Of a DNA stretch of 64,000 bases, positions 37,290 to 44,603 are shown piece after piece. The stretch's first letter is position 1, and the number at the start of each line of letters is the position of its first letter. The notes beneath the pieces are model-generated. The model searched no databases and was not told the DNA's origin. It saw only the letters and a program-made list of their open reading frames with translations. Source of the stretch: RPQJ01 sp963706535. Its GTDB lineage: Bacteria > Pseudomonadota > Gammaproteobacteria > Steroidobacterales > Steroidobacteraceae. Made by a program: the position numbers and the translations under genes. Location: assembly GCA_963706535.1 (NCBI GenBank), contig CAVPMU010000002.1, positions 62,001 to 126,000 of the forward strand, read 5' to 3'.

Positions 37290-38030
37290 GTGAAACTACC
37301 TGAGCAGGTCACGCGTCTCGGCATCGTCATCGGCGTCATCGTCGCGATCGTCCTGCTGCTGCGCTTCGTCATCCTGCCGGAATCGCTGTTTTCCGCGCGG
37401 CCGCACCAGGCGGCCACGGTCACGAGGGAGATGGCGAAGCCGGTACGCCATGCCGGCGTGGCCGCGTGCCGCGAGTGCCACGAGGAGCAGTTCGAACTCA
37501 AGTACGGCGGCAAGCACCGCAACATCGGCTGCGAGAACTGCCACGGTCCCGCGGCCAGGCACGCCGCGGACGAGAAGGCCGAGTTGCCTCCGCTGCCACG
37601 TGAGCGGGAATCCTGCCTGGCCTGCCACGCCTACGATTCCTCGCGGCCCAACGGGTTCCCGCAGGTCGACCCGCAGCAGCACAGGCCGCGCAAGAAGTGC
37701 GTCTCCTGCCACGACGCCCATGATCCGGTGCCGCCGAAGACGCCCGAGGAGTGCACGGGCTGCCACGGTCGCATCGAGCAGACCAAGGCACTGTCCACCC
37801 ACGCACTGCTGCCCTGCTCGGGTTGCCACGCGGTCGACGAGCGGCACATGACGGAACCGCGCCTGGCCTTGCCGACCAAGCCGGATAGCCGGGAGGTCTG
37901 CGGCCGCTGCCACGCGCCCGGCTCGACCGATCCCTCAGCGTCGAAGGCGACGGTCGACCTTGCCTCTCACGGCGGCACCTATGTCTGCTGGGAGTGCCAT
38001 TACGCCCACCTGCCCGAGGGACGCAAATGA
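37290..38030 (+). CDS. Membrane-anchored octahaem cytochrome c
   Basis: A 246-residue protein with an N-terminal transmembrane anchor (residues about 10-30) and a periplasmic domain with eight CxxCH sites: CRECH, CENCH, CLACH, CVSCH, CTGCH, CSGCH, CGRCH and CWECH. It resembles small multihaem electron-transfer cytochromes of the cytochrome c3/NrfB type, not an enzyme. The GTG start at 37290 has GGGAGGG upstream. Its stop overlaps the Fe-S protein start (ATGA), so it is the first gene of a respiratory complex operon. Confidence 0.9.
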   Translation: MKLPEQVTRLGIVIGVIVAIVLLLRFVILPESLFSARPHQAATVTREMAKPVRHAGVAACRECHEEQFELKYGGKHRNIGCENCHGPAARHAADEKAELPPLPRERESCLACHAYDSSRPNGFPQVDPQQHRPRKKCVSCHDAHDPVPPKTPEECTGCHGRIEQTKALSTHALLPCSGCHAVDERHMTEPRLALPTKPDSREVCGRCHAPGSTDPSASKATVDLASHGGTYVCWECHYAHLPEGRK

Positions 38031-38788
38031 ACAAGCGCGAATTCCTCAAGGACGCGATCCTGTTCTTTCCCGCCGCGGGCGTGCTGCAGGCGCTCTCGCC
38101 CGAGGCCGAGGGCAGTGCCGCCACGGCGCCCGCCGCGACCGGTTACGACGCAACCAAGCACTGGTACGGGATGGGCATCAACGTCGACAAGTGCATCGGC
38201 TGCAATCGCTGCGTCGAGGCGTGCAAGGCCGAGAACGCCGTGCCGGACGAGCCGTATTACTTCCGCACCTGGATCGAGCGTTACCGCATCCACAGCGACG
38301 GCGAGACCACCGTCGAGTGCATCAGCACGCACCCGGCGACGCCGGAGCAGGTGGCGCCCGAGGACCCGACCGTCGTGCGCACGTTCTTCGTCCCGAAGTT
38401 GTGCAACCAGTGCGCCCACCCGCCGTGCGTGCAGGTGTGCCCGGTGGGCGCGACCTTCCAGACGGCGGACGGCGTGGTGCTGGTCGACGAGAAGCGTTGC
38501 CTGGGCTGCCGCTACTGCATCCAGGCCTGTCCGTATGGGGCCCGCTACCTGAACCCGCACACGCGCACGGCCGACAAGTGCACCTTCTGCTACCACCGCA
38601 TCACCGAGGGCCTGCTGCCGGCGTGCGTCGAGGTGTGCCCGACCGAGGCGCGCATCTTCGGCGACCTGAAGGGCAAGGCCGACCGCCTGGTCCGGTTCCA
38701 CCGCGTCAACCAGATCAGCGTCCTGAAGCCCGACCTGAACACCGAACCGAAGGTGCTCTACGCGCAGCTCGACGGAGAAGTGCGATGA
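38027..38788 (+). CDS. Exported 4x[4Fe-4S] electron-transfer subunit (NrfC/TtrB-like)
   Basis: A 253-residue ferredoxin-like subunit. The N-terminus MNKREFLKD with a hydrophobic stretch looks like a Tat-type signal, although the twin arginine reads KR. Four cluster motifs are complete: CIGCNRCVEAC, CNQCAHPPCVQVC, CLGCRYCIQAC, and CTFC followed by CVEVC. Such subunits pass electrons between an NrfD-type membrane protein and a periplasmic partner. No molybdopterin catalytic subunit is adjacent; the partner here is a multihaem cytochrome instead. Confidence 0.93.
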   Translation: MNKREFLKDAILFFPAAGVLQALSPEAEGSAATAPAATGYDATKHWYGMGINVDKCIGCNRCVEACKAENAVPDEPYYFRTWIERYRIHSDGETTVECISTHPATPEQVAPEDPTVVRTFFVPKLCNQCAHPPCVQVCPVGATFQTADGVVLVDEKRCLGCRYCIQACPYGARYLNPHTRTADKCTFCYHRITEGLLPACVEVCPTEARIFGDLKGKADRLVRFHRVNQISVLKPDLNTEPKVLYAQLDGEVR

Positions 38789-39999
38789 GCGGCGCCGTGC
38801 CCGAGAGCCTCTACGAGCAGTTGAGCCACCAGCTGGGCCAGGTGATCGGCTTCATCTACCCGAACGAGGTGGAGACCCAGTGGGCGATCCTGATCGTGGT
38901 ATACCCGTACCTGACTGGAATCGTCGCCGGCGCCTTCATCCTCGCCTCACTGGTGAAGGTGTTCAACGTGGTCGAGGTGCAGCCGATCTACCGGCTGGCG
39001 CTGCTCACGGCCCTGGCGTTCATGCTGGTCGCGGGCATGCCGCTGCAATTGCACCTCGGCCACCCCGAGCGTGCCTGGGAGATTTTCGTCACGCCGCAGC
39101 CGACCTCCGCGATGGCGATGTTCGGCTTCGTGTACCTGTGGTACCTGCTCGGCATCCTGCTGATCGAGATCTGGTTCGAGTACCGGCACCAGCTGATCCT
39201 GATGGCGCAGAGGTCCCGCGGGCTGATGAAGGGGATCTACGGTGCGCTGTCGCTCTTCTCGAAGGACGTGAGCCCCGCGGCTCTGGCCTTCGACCACAAG
39301 GCGAGCAAGATCATCACGATCATCGGCATTCCTTCCGCATTCCTGCTCCACGGCTACGTCGGCTTCATCTTCGGTTCCGTCAAGGCGAACCCCTGGTGGG
39401 GCAGCGTCCTGATGCCCATCGTGTTCCTGATGTCCGCCATCGTGTCGGGCATCGCCATGGTGATGTTCCTGTACATCCTGCTCAGTCTCCTGCGCAACGA
39501 GAAGCTCGACATGCGTTGCGTCGACAAGATCGGGCTGTTCCTGCTGGTCGCCATCATCGTGGACTTCGCGCTCGAGGCGCTGGATTACATCCACCGCCTC
39601 TACCAGAGCGAGGAATCCATCGGGATCCTCTCGCAGCTGGTGTCGTCCAAGCTGTTCACCAGCCTGGTCGTCGTGCAGCTGATGCTCGGCATGCTGCTCC
39701 CGCTGCTCGTGCTGGTGCTCGTCCGCAGCGTTCGCTTCAACGAGGAATTGCGCAAGCTCCTCTACTTCACCTCCTCGCTGCTGATCCTGCTCGGCATCTT
39801 CAGCATGCGCTGGAACGTGGTGATCGGCGGCCAGCTGTACTCGAAGAGCTTCCGCGGCCTGATGGCCTACAAGATGGAGATCACGGGCATCGAGAGCCTG
39901 CTGACCGCGCTGCTGCTGCTCGCGCTGCCCTTCATCATCCTCACCGTGCTGTTCCGGCTGCTGCCGCCACGGTGGATGGAACGAAACGCACCGGCGTGA
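38785..39999 (+). CDS. NrfD/PsrC-type membrane quinone oxidoreductase subunit
   Basis: A 404-residue inner-membrane protein with about ten transmembrane helices. It starts with a short cytoplasmic helix, then ILIVVYPYLTGIVAGAFILASL and LHLGHPERAWEI, the NrfD family pattern. NrfD proteins bind a quinone and exchange electrons with the attached Fe-S subunit. The start overlaps the Fe-S gene stop (ATGA). In family context this complex oxidises (or reduces) menaquinone/ubiquinone and passes electrons to the cytochromes encoded on both sides. Confidence 0.93.
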   Translation: MSGAVPESLYEQLSHQLGQVIGFIYPNEVETQWAILIVVYPYLTGIVAGAFILASLVKVFNVVEVQPIYRLALLTALAFMLVAGMPLQLHLGHPERAWEIFVTPQPTSAMAMFGFVYLWYLLGILLIEIWFEYRHQLILMAQRSRGLMKGIYGALSLFSKDVSPAALAFDHKASKIITIIGIPSAFLLHGYVGFIFGSVKANPWWGSVLMPIVFLMSAIVSGIAMVMFLYILLSLLRNEKLDMRCVDKIGLFLLVAIIVDFALEALDYIHRLYQSEESIGILSQLVSSKLFTSLVVVQLMLGMLLPLLVLVLVRSVRFNEELRKLLYFTSSLLILLGIFSMRWNVVIGGQLYSKSFRGLMAYKMEITGIESLLTALLLLALPFIILTVLFRLLPPRWMERNAPA

Positions 40000-40058
40000 C
40001 CACGTGCCACGGGCCTGCGAGAGCCGGGAACACCGACCTGAAGTGGAGGAGAAATGCG

Positions 40059-40367
40059 ATGAATAGACTGACGCTGTCGACCATGCTCGCTGCCGGCATC
40101 CTGCTCGCCGCCCCGGGCTACGCCGCGGATGCCGCGGCGGGCAAGGCGAAGGCGGAGGAATCCTGCGCCGACTGTCACGGCGATGACGGCGCGGGCGACG
40201 AGGACTATCCGGCGATCAACGGGATGACCGTCGAGAAGTTCACGAAGGCGATGCAGGAATACCAGAACGGGACGCGCACCAAGAGCCCGAAGATGACCAA
40301 GGAGGCGAAGAAGCTCGACGCGGCGGACATCGCCAACCTCGCGGCCTACTACGCAACGCTCAAGTAG
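40059..40367 (+). CDS. Small monohaem cytochrome c
   Basis: A 102-residue class I cytochrome. The signal peptide spans residues 1-22 (cleavage after GYA). The haem site is ESCADCHGDDG (C36 to H40), and the C-terminal DAADIANLAAYYATLK helix is typical. GGAGG lies 9 bp upstream of the start. It ends the operon and is followed by a terminator. It probably shuttles electrons in the periplasm. Confidence 0.92.
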   Translation: MNRLTLSTMLAAGILLAAPGYAADAAAGKAKAEESCADCHGDDGAGDEDYPAINGMTVEKFTKAMQEYQNGTRTKSPKMTKEAKKLDAADIANLAAYYATLK

Positions 40368-40414
40368 CGGCTGCCGCGCAGCACGTTCCCGGCAACGGGC
40401 TGGCAGACCAACAA

Positions 40415-40446
40415 GGGCCCCGGCCGGCTGGCCGGGGCCTTTTTCC
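40415..40446 (+). terminator. Terminator of the NrfD operon
   Basis: GGCCCCGGCC and GGCCGGGGCC form a 10-bp stem with a GGCT loop, followed by TTTTTT. Confidence 0.93.
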
Positions 40447-40468
40447 ATGCCCTTCGCTGCGCGGTCGC

Positions 40469-41953
40469 TCAGGTACCGGTCGCGGCTGCCTGGGCGTCGG
40501 GAGCCGCGCCTTCCTCGGCAGCCGCCGGCTCCGGCGGCGCCTCCTGCAGCCCGAGTTCCTGCAGCAGCTTCGAATCGCTTTCCTCGTCCGCCACGATGTT
40601 GTGGCAGGTGCCGCACTTCTTGCCGACCTTGTCGCCGTCGTCGGTCTTGTGCTTGTTGTCGTGGCAGCGGAAGCAGCCGGGCGATTCCTTGTGGCCGATG
40701 TGGTTCGGGTAAAGGTTCCAGGTGACCTTCATGTGCGGGAAATTGTTCCAGCAATATGCGTCGCCGAGCGCCTTGCCAGCCTGCGCGACCGCCTCGGAGC
40801 CGGCGAGGTCCGGATATTCCTGCGCGTAGAATGCCTGCACGGCGGCGGCGATGCCCTCGCGCGCCTCGTCGTGCGACGGGTATTCCTTCTCCGTGAGGAT
40901 CCGCACGCCCTCGCGGCGGATGTAGGGCAGCGACCTGTCGATGCGGCCTTCCGACAGCGCGAGGTCCACTTCGTACTCCGGGCTGCGATAGTTGTGGGCC
41001 GGCCGGTTGTGGCAGTCCACGCAGTCCATCGTGCGCCACTCGGCGCCAGCAGGCGCGGGCTCTTCGGTCTTGTAGAGCTTGGTCGTGCCCTCGGCGGCGT
41101 TGGTGAGCTCGATGTCGTAGATCTTCTCGCGGCTCGGGTCCGAGAGATAACGGATCAGGTGCTTCGGGTCGACGTGCCAGTGGATGCCGTGAGACTCACC
41201 GCCCGCCGAGCCGCCGACCTTTACCATCAGCGCCGTCTTGATCTCGGTGTTCGCCTCGTCCTCCTCGTAATGGGTGCGCACCTTGAGGCGCTCGCCCACG
41301 AACTTCGTCGGCCAGTGGCACTGCTCGCAGGTGCCGTTCGCCGGGCGCAGGGAGTGAACCGGAGTCTCGATCGGCCGCGGGTAGAGGTCGAACATCACCG
41401 CGATCAGCTGCCACGAGCCCGAGATCTTGGCCTTGACGAACCATTCGGCGCCCGGGCCGATGTGGCAGCCGGCGCATCCGACGCGCACGTGCGGCGAGCG
41501 CTGGAACGCCGTGTACTCGGGCTGCATCACCTTGTGACAGGCCATGCCGCAGAACTCGGTCGAGTCCATGTAGTGGACGGCCTTGAAGGTCAATCCCGCG
41601 CCCAGCGCGATGATCGGCACCGCCAGGGCCACGAAGCCGAGCAGCACGCCCCGGGTGCTTTCCTTGTTGAGGTCCACGACCGGGAGGTGACCCGCCGGCC
41701 GGCCCTCGGCGGCGGCCTTCGCATCGCGGCGCTTCTGTATCCAGATGCCGACGGGAACGATGATGACCCCGGCGAGGAATCCCATCGGCAGCACCACGAA
41801 GGTGATGATTCCGAGGTAAGCGCCGCCCTCGAATCCCATCCCCTGCATGATCAGCAGGGCCGCGATGAACAGCAGGCTCAGCGCGATCATCAGCGTGCCG
41901 ATCAGGCTGATTAGGTTGCCGGTAATCGCGGCGAAGAAGTGTTTCATAGTCAA
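40469..41953 (-). CDS. Membrane hexahaem NapC/NirT-family cytochrome c
   Basis: A 494-residue protein with three N-terminal transmembrane segments (about 10-37, 46-72 and 101-123) and a periplasmic multihaem domain. Haem sites: CGMACH (CX3CH), CAGCH, CEQCH, CVDCH, CFRCH and CGTCH. The FCGMACHKVMQPEY context is the NapC/NirT quinol-site motif. This family takes electrons from quinol and gives them to periplasmic partners. The C-terminal 40 residues are an Ala/Glu/Pro-rich tail. The second ATG (41947) is an alternative start. It lies downstream of the cytochrome c-b fusion on the same strand. Confidence 0.9.
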   Translation of the reverse strand: MTMKHFFAAITGNLISLIGTLMIALSLLFIAALLIMQGMGFEGGAYLGIITFVVLPMGFLAGVIIVPVGIWIQKRRDAKAAAEGRPAGHLPVVDLNKESTRGVLLGFVALAVPIIALGAGLTFKAVHYMDSTEFCGMACHKVMQPEYTAFQRSPHVRVGCAGCHIGPGAEWFVKAKISGSWQLIAVMFDLYPRPIETPVHSLRPANGTCEQCHWPTKFVGERLKVRTHYEEDEANTEIKTALMVKVGGSAGGESHGIHWHVDPKHLIRYLSDPSREKIYDIELTNAAEGTTKLYKTEEPAPAGAEWRTMDCVDCHNRPAHNYRSPEYEVDLALSEGRIDRSLPYIRREGVRILTEKEYPSHDEAREGIAAAVQAFYAQEYPDLAGSEAVAQAGKALGDAYCWNNFPHMKVTWNLYPNHIGHKESPGCFRCHDNKHKTDDGDKVGKKCGTCHNIVADEESDSKLLQELGLQEAPPEPAAAEEGAAPDAQAAATGT

Positions 41954-42119
41954 TTGACCCCAGGGCTGCGAATGTCGTGTTCTTGAATTGCCGGCGCGGC
42001 ATGCAGCCAGTGCCTCCGGCGGGCGCCAGCATACCGCCGACGCACATCGCGCTCCACCTGAAACGGCCGCAGCCGGCCCGGACGTGATCCGGGCCGGCCG
42101 CAGCCGATCGCATGCATCG

Positions 42120-44192
42120 CTAGAACAGGTGCATCGCGCCGCTCGCCAGTCCCTTGAAGATCAGCACCGCCATCCAGATGCCGAACGCGACGGCCGCGAA
42201 GCCGAACACGTACGCCACCGTGATCCGTGTCTGCGACGGCGCGGGCACGAAGTGCTGCTCGAGCGTGTTGCTTTCCACCATGCGCTGGTACTCGAGCGGC
42301 CGTTCTTCCTTGAACCGGTGCAGCGGCATGCTGCCCGTGAAGATCACCGGATCCATCGGGAAGCTCTCCGGCCGCAGGTGCGTGTGGAAGAAGTGGAACA
42401 GGAAGATGAAGCCCGTGGCGAGCAGGGCCTCGTCGCTGTGGATGATGTAGGCCGCGTTCAACGCCCAGCCCGGCAGGACCTGGGTGGCCGCGCCCGGGAA
42501 CCACAGCAGCAGGCCCGAGACGCCGATCATGGCGACGCCCCAGAACACCGCCAGGTAGTCGAATTTCTCCCAGTACGCCCAGCGGTCGAGCGTCGGCCGC
42601 GGGCCGATGTACAGGAAGTACTTCACGTTGGCCCACAGGTCCTGGAGGTCCTTGAGCTGCGGGGTCATCGACCGCCAGCCCCAGAAGTAGCCGCGCCGCT
42701 TCTCGAGCACGATGTCCCGGAACAGCATCGACAGGTGCACCGCGAAGTAGCCGAACGTGACGATTGCCGCGAAGCGGTGCAGGAAGCCCGCGATCTCGGG
42801 GCCACCGAGCAGCTTCATCAGGCCGGGCGCCCAGGGGGCCGCCGAGAACTTGAGCGGCAGGCCGGTCACCGAGAGCAGCAGGAAGCTCAGGATGATCGCC
42901 AGGTGCAGCAACATCTGCGTGGAGGTGAAACGCCGCACGTACGGGCCTTCGCCGAAGTGGGCGACCTTGAACTCGCCACGCAGGCGGCCTACCAGCGTGC
43001 GCTGCAGCCACAGCAGCGCATGGATGCCGAAGAATCCGAACACGCCGAGCAGCAGCAGCGTCATGAACAGGTAGATGTAGTGCACCCACGCGTTCTGGTC
43101 CTTGTCCATGGGGTCGCTGTGGGGCATGAAGGTCAGGAACGACGCATTGACCTTGCCTTCATGGCAGCTGCTTGCGCCGCAGGTGGCGGCGAGATTGTCC
43201 GGGTGGATCGACGAGTTCGGGTCGCTCGCCGGCAGGTTGTGGTGCGGCGTGTGGCAGTCCGAGCACATGGCCGCGGACTCGTGGCCGACGCCCGTGGCCT
43301 TGCCGTGGAAGCTGTCGTGGAAGGTCTTGTAGAGGTCGGCGTGGCAGTTGCCGCAGTCGCTCGGCATGTGCTGCCGCATCGCGACCGAGGTCGGATCCTG
43401 CACCGCGTGCGCTTCGTGGCAGGTGCTGCAGACCGGGCCTTCCTTGCCTTCACGCCACAGCGCGCCGTGCGCGCTCTCGTCCCATTCCTTGAGGATGCCC
43501 TTGTGGCACCCGCCGCAGGTCTCCGGGCTCTTCGCGTGCGACGTCCGTGCGCCTTCGGCGTCGTGGCGCTGGATGTCGTGGCTGCCATGGCAGTCGCTGC
43601 ACGCCGGCGAGGCTTCGGTGAGGCCGGAGACGAACAGCGCCTTGGCGTGCACGCTCGAGAGGTAGCCCTCCATCATGTCCTCGTGGCAACCACCGCAGTT
43701 GCGGACCTGGTTCACGTCGGACATCGGCGCATTCGGATTATTGCTGCGCACGACCGTGTGGATGTTGCCGTGGCACCCCTGGCAGGACTCGGGCTTCGCG
43801 CCCTTCACCATGGCATGCACGCTGTCCTGGAACGGCGTGACCTCTTCCTCGTGGCAGTCCATGCAGACGTCGAATGACACGGGGCCGAGCGCGTTGCGCG
43901 GGTGCTTGATGGTGGTGGCCGCCGAGTGGCACTCCACGCAGTCGACCCGCTTGTGGGCCGAGGCGGCGAACTCCGCTTCGTGGACGGCCAGCGACTTGCC
44001 GGCATCGTCCTTCATCTCGGCATCGTCGTGGCAGTTCAGGCACTTGGAATTCGGGATCGCCGGCGCGTCGGCGGCGGGCTCCGCAGGCGTCGCTTCCTGG
44101 GCGAACGTGGGTACCGGTCCCGCGAGCGTAAGCAGCAGCGCCGACAGGCCCAGGGCAGGAACGACGAGGCGCAGATCGCGGATCCGGAACAT
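42120..44192 (-). CDS. Undecahaem cytochrome c fused to a membrane cytochrome b domain
   Basis: A 690-residue protein. Signal peptide 1-31, then a periplasmic domain to about residue 360 with ten CxxCH sites (CLNCH, CVECH, CMDCH, CQGCH, CGGCH, CSDCH, CGGCH, CSTCH, CGNCH, CSDCH) and one CGASSCH (CX4CH). Residues about 365-690 have about five transmembrane helices with paired histidines (QMLLHLAI, LHRFAA, FAVHLS, FHFFHTH) of a cytochrome b561/FdnI type. The fusion could conduct electrons from membrane quinol through b haems into a multihaem wire. The ATG at 44192 has AGGGAG upstream and gives a proper signal peptide. Confidence 0.9.
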   Translation of the reverse strand: MFRIRDLRLVVPALGLSALLLTLAGPVPTFAQEATPAEPAADAPAIPNSKCLNCHDDAEMKDDAGKSLAVHEAEFAASAHKRVDCVECHSAATTIKHPRNALGPVSFDVCMDCHEEEVTPFQDSVHAMVKGAKPESCQGCHGNIHTVVRSNNPNAPMSDVNQVRNCGGCHEDMMEGYLSSVHAKALFVSGLTEASPACSDCHGSHDIQRHDAEGARTSHAKSPETCGGCHKGILKEWDESAHGALWREGKEGPVCSTCHEAHAVQDPTSVAMRQHMPSDCGNCHADLYKTFHDSFHGKATGVGHESAAMCSDCHTPHHNLPASDPNSSIHPDNLAATCGASSCHEGKVNASFLTFMPHSDPMDKDQNAWVHYIYLFMTLLLLGVFGFFGIHALLWLQRTLVGRLRGEFKVAHFGEGPYVRRFTSTQMLLHLAIILSFLLLSVTGLPLKFSAAPWAPGLMKLLGGPEIAGFLHRFAAIVTFGYFAVHLSMLFRDIVLEKRRGYFWGWRSMTPQLKDLQDLWANVKYFLYIGPRPTLDRWAYWEKFDYLAVFWGVAMIGVSGLLLWFPGAATQVLPGWALNAAYIIHSDEALLATGFIFLFHFFHTHLRPESFPMDPVIFTGSMPLHRFKEERPLEYQRMVESNTLEQHFVPAPSQTRITVAYVFGFAAVAFGIWMAVLIFKGLASGAMHLF

Positions 44193-44333
44193 ACAGGGGC
44201 TCCCTTTATACGGTCGACGCCGCATCGGCGGCGCGCACGCGAATTTGACCCCAGATGCCCGACCGGGGATGCACGCATTTACCGAAACCTGTGAGGCATG
44301 CGCGGCATTGCCACCCCTGTGATCACACCGGAT

Positions 44334-44591
44334 TCAGCGCTTCGGGGTGTCTTCCGGCGAGGTCCCGGGAGGTTGCGCGGCGCTGCAGTCGCTGCACCCG
44401 CCGATGCGCGAACGGGCGGCATGCTCGAGGACGGACGCGGCTCGCACCACCCAGCCGGGCCGGCGGGCGCCCCGGGCCCAGGCCGCGAAGCGCTGCGCCG
44501 AGTGCAGGCGCAGGGCGGCGGGCAACAGCGCCCAGACCGCAAACGCCGCGGCGAATGCGACGATCGCACCGACGATGACGCCTTCGAACAT
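44334..44591 (-). CDS. Small FeoB-associated membrane protein (DUF6587-like)
   Basis: An 85-residue protein with one N-terminal transmembrane helix (MFEGVIVGAIVAFAAAFAVW) and a C-terminal GGCSDCSAA cysteine pair. Similar small proteins follow feoB in many gammaproteobacteria and have been proposed as Feo partners. It is not FeoC, which is a winged-helix protein. It starts 12 bp after the feoB stop, in the same operon. Role unknown. Confidence 0.8.
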   Translation of the reverse strand: MFEGVIVGAIVAFAAAFAVWALLPAALRLHSAQRFAAWARGARRPGWVVRAASVLEHAARSRIGGCSDCSAAQPPGTSPEDTPKR

Positions 44592-44603
44592 CGGCCGTCT
44601 CCT

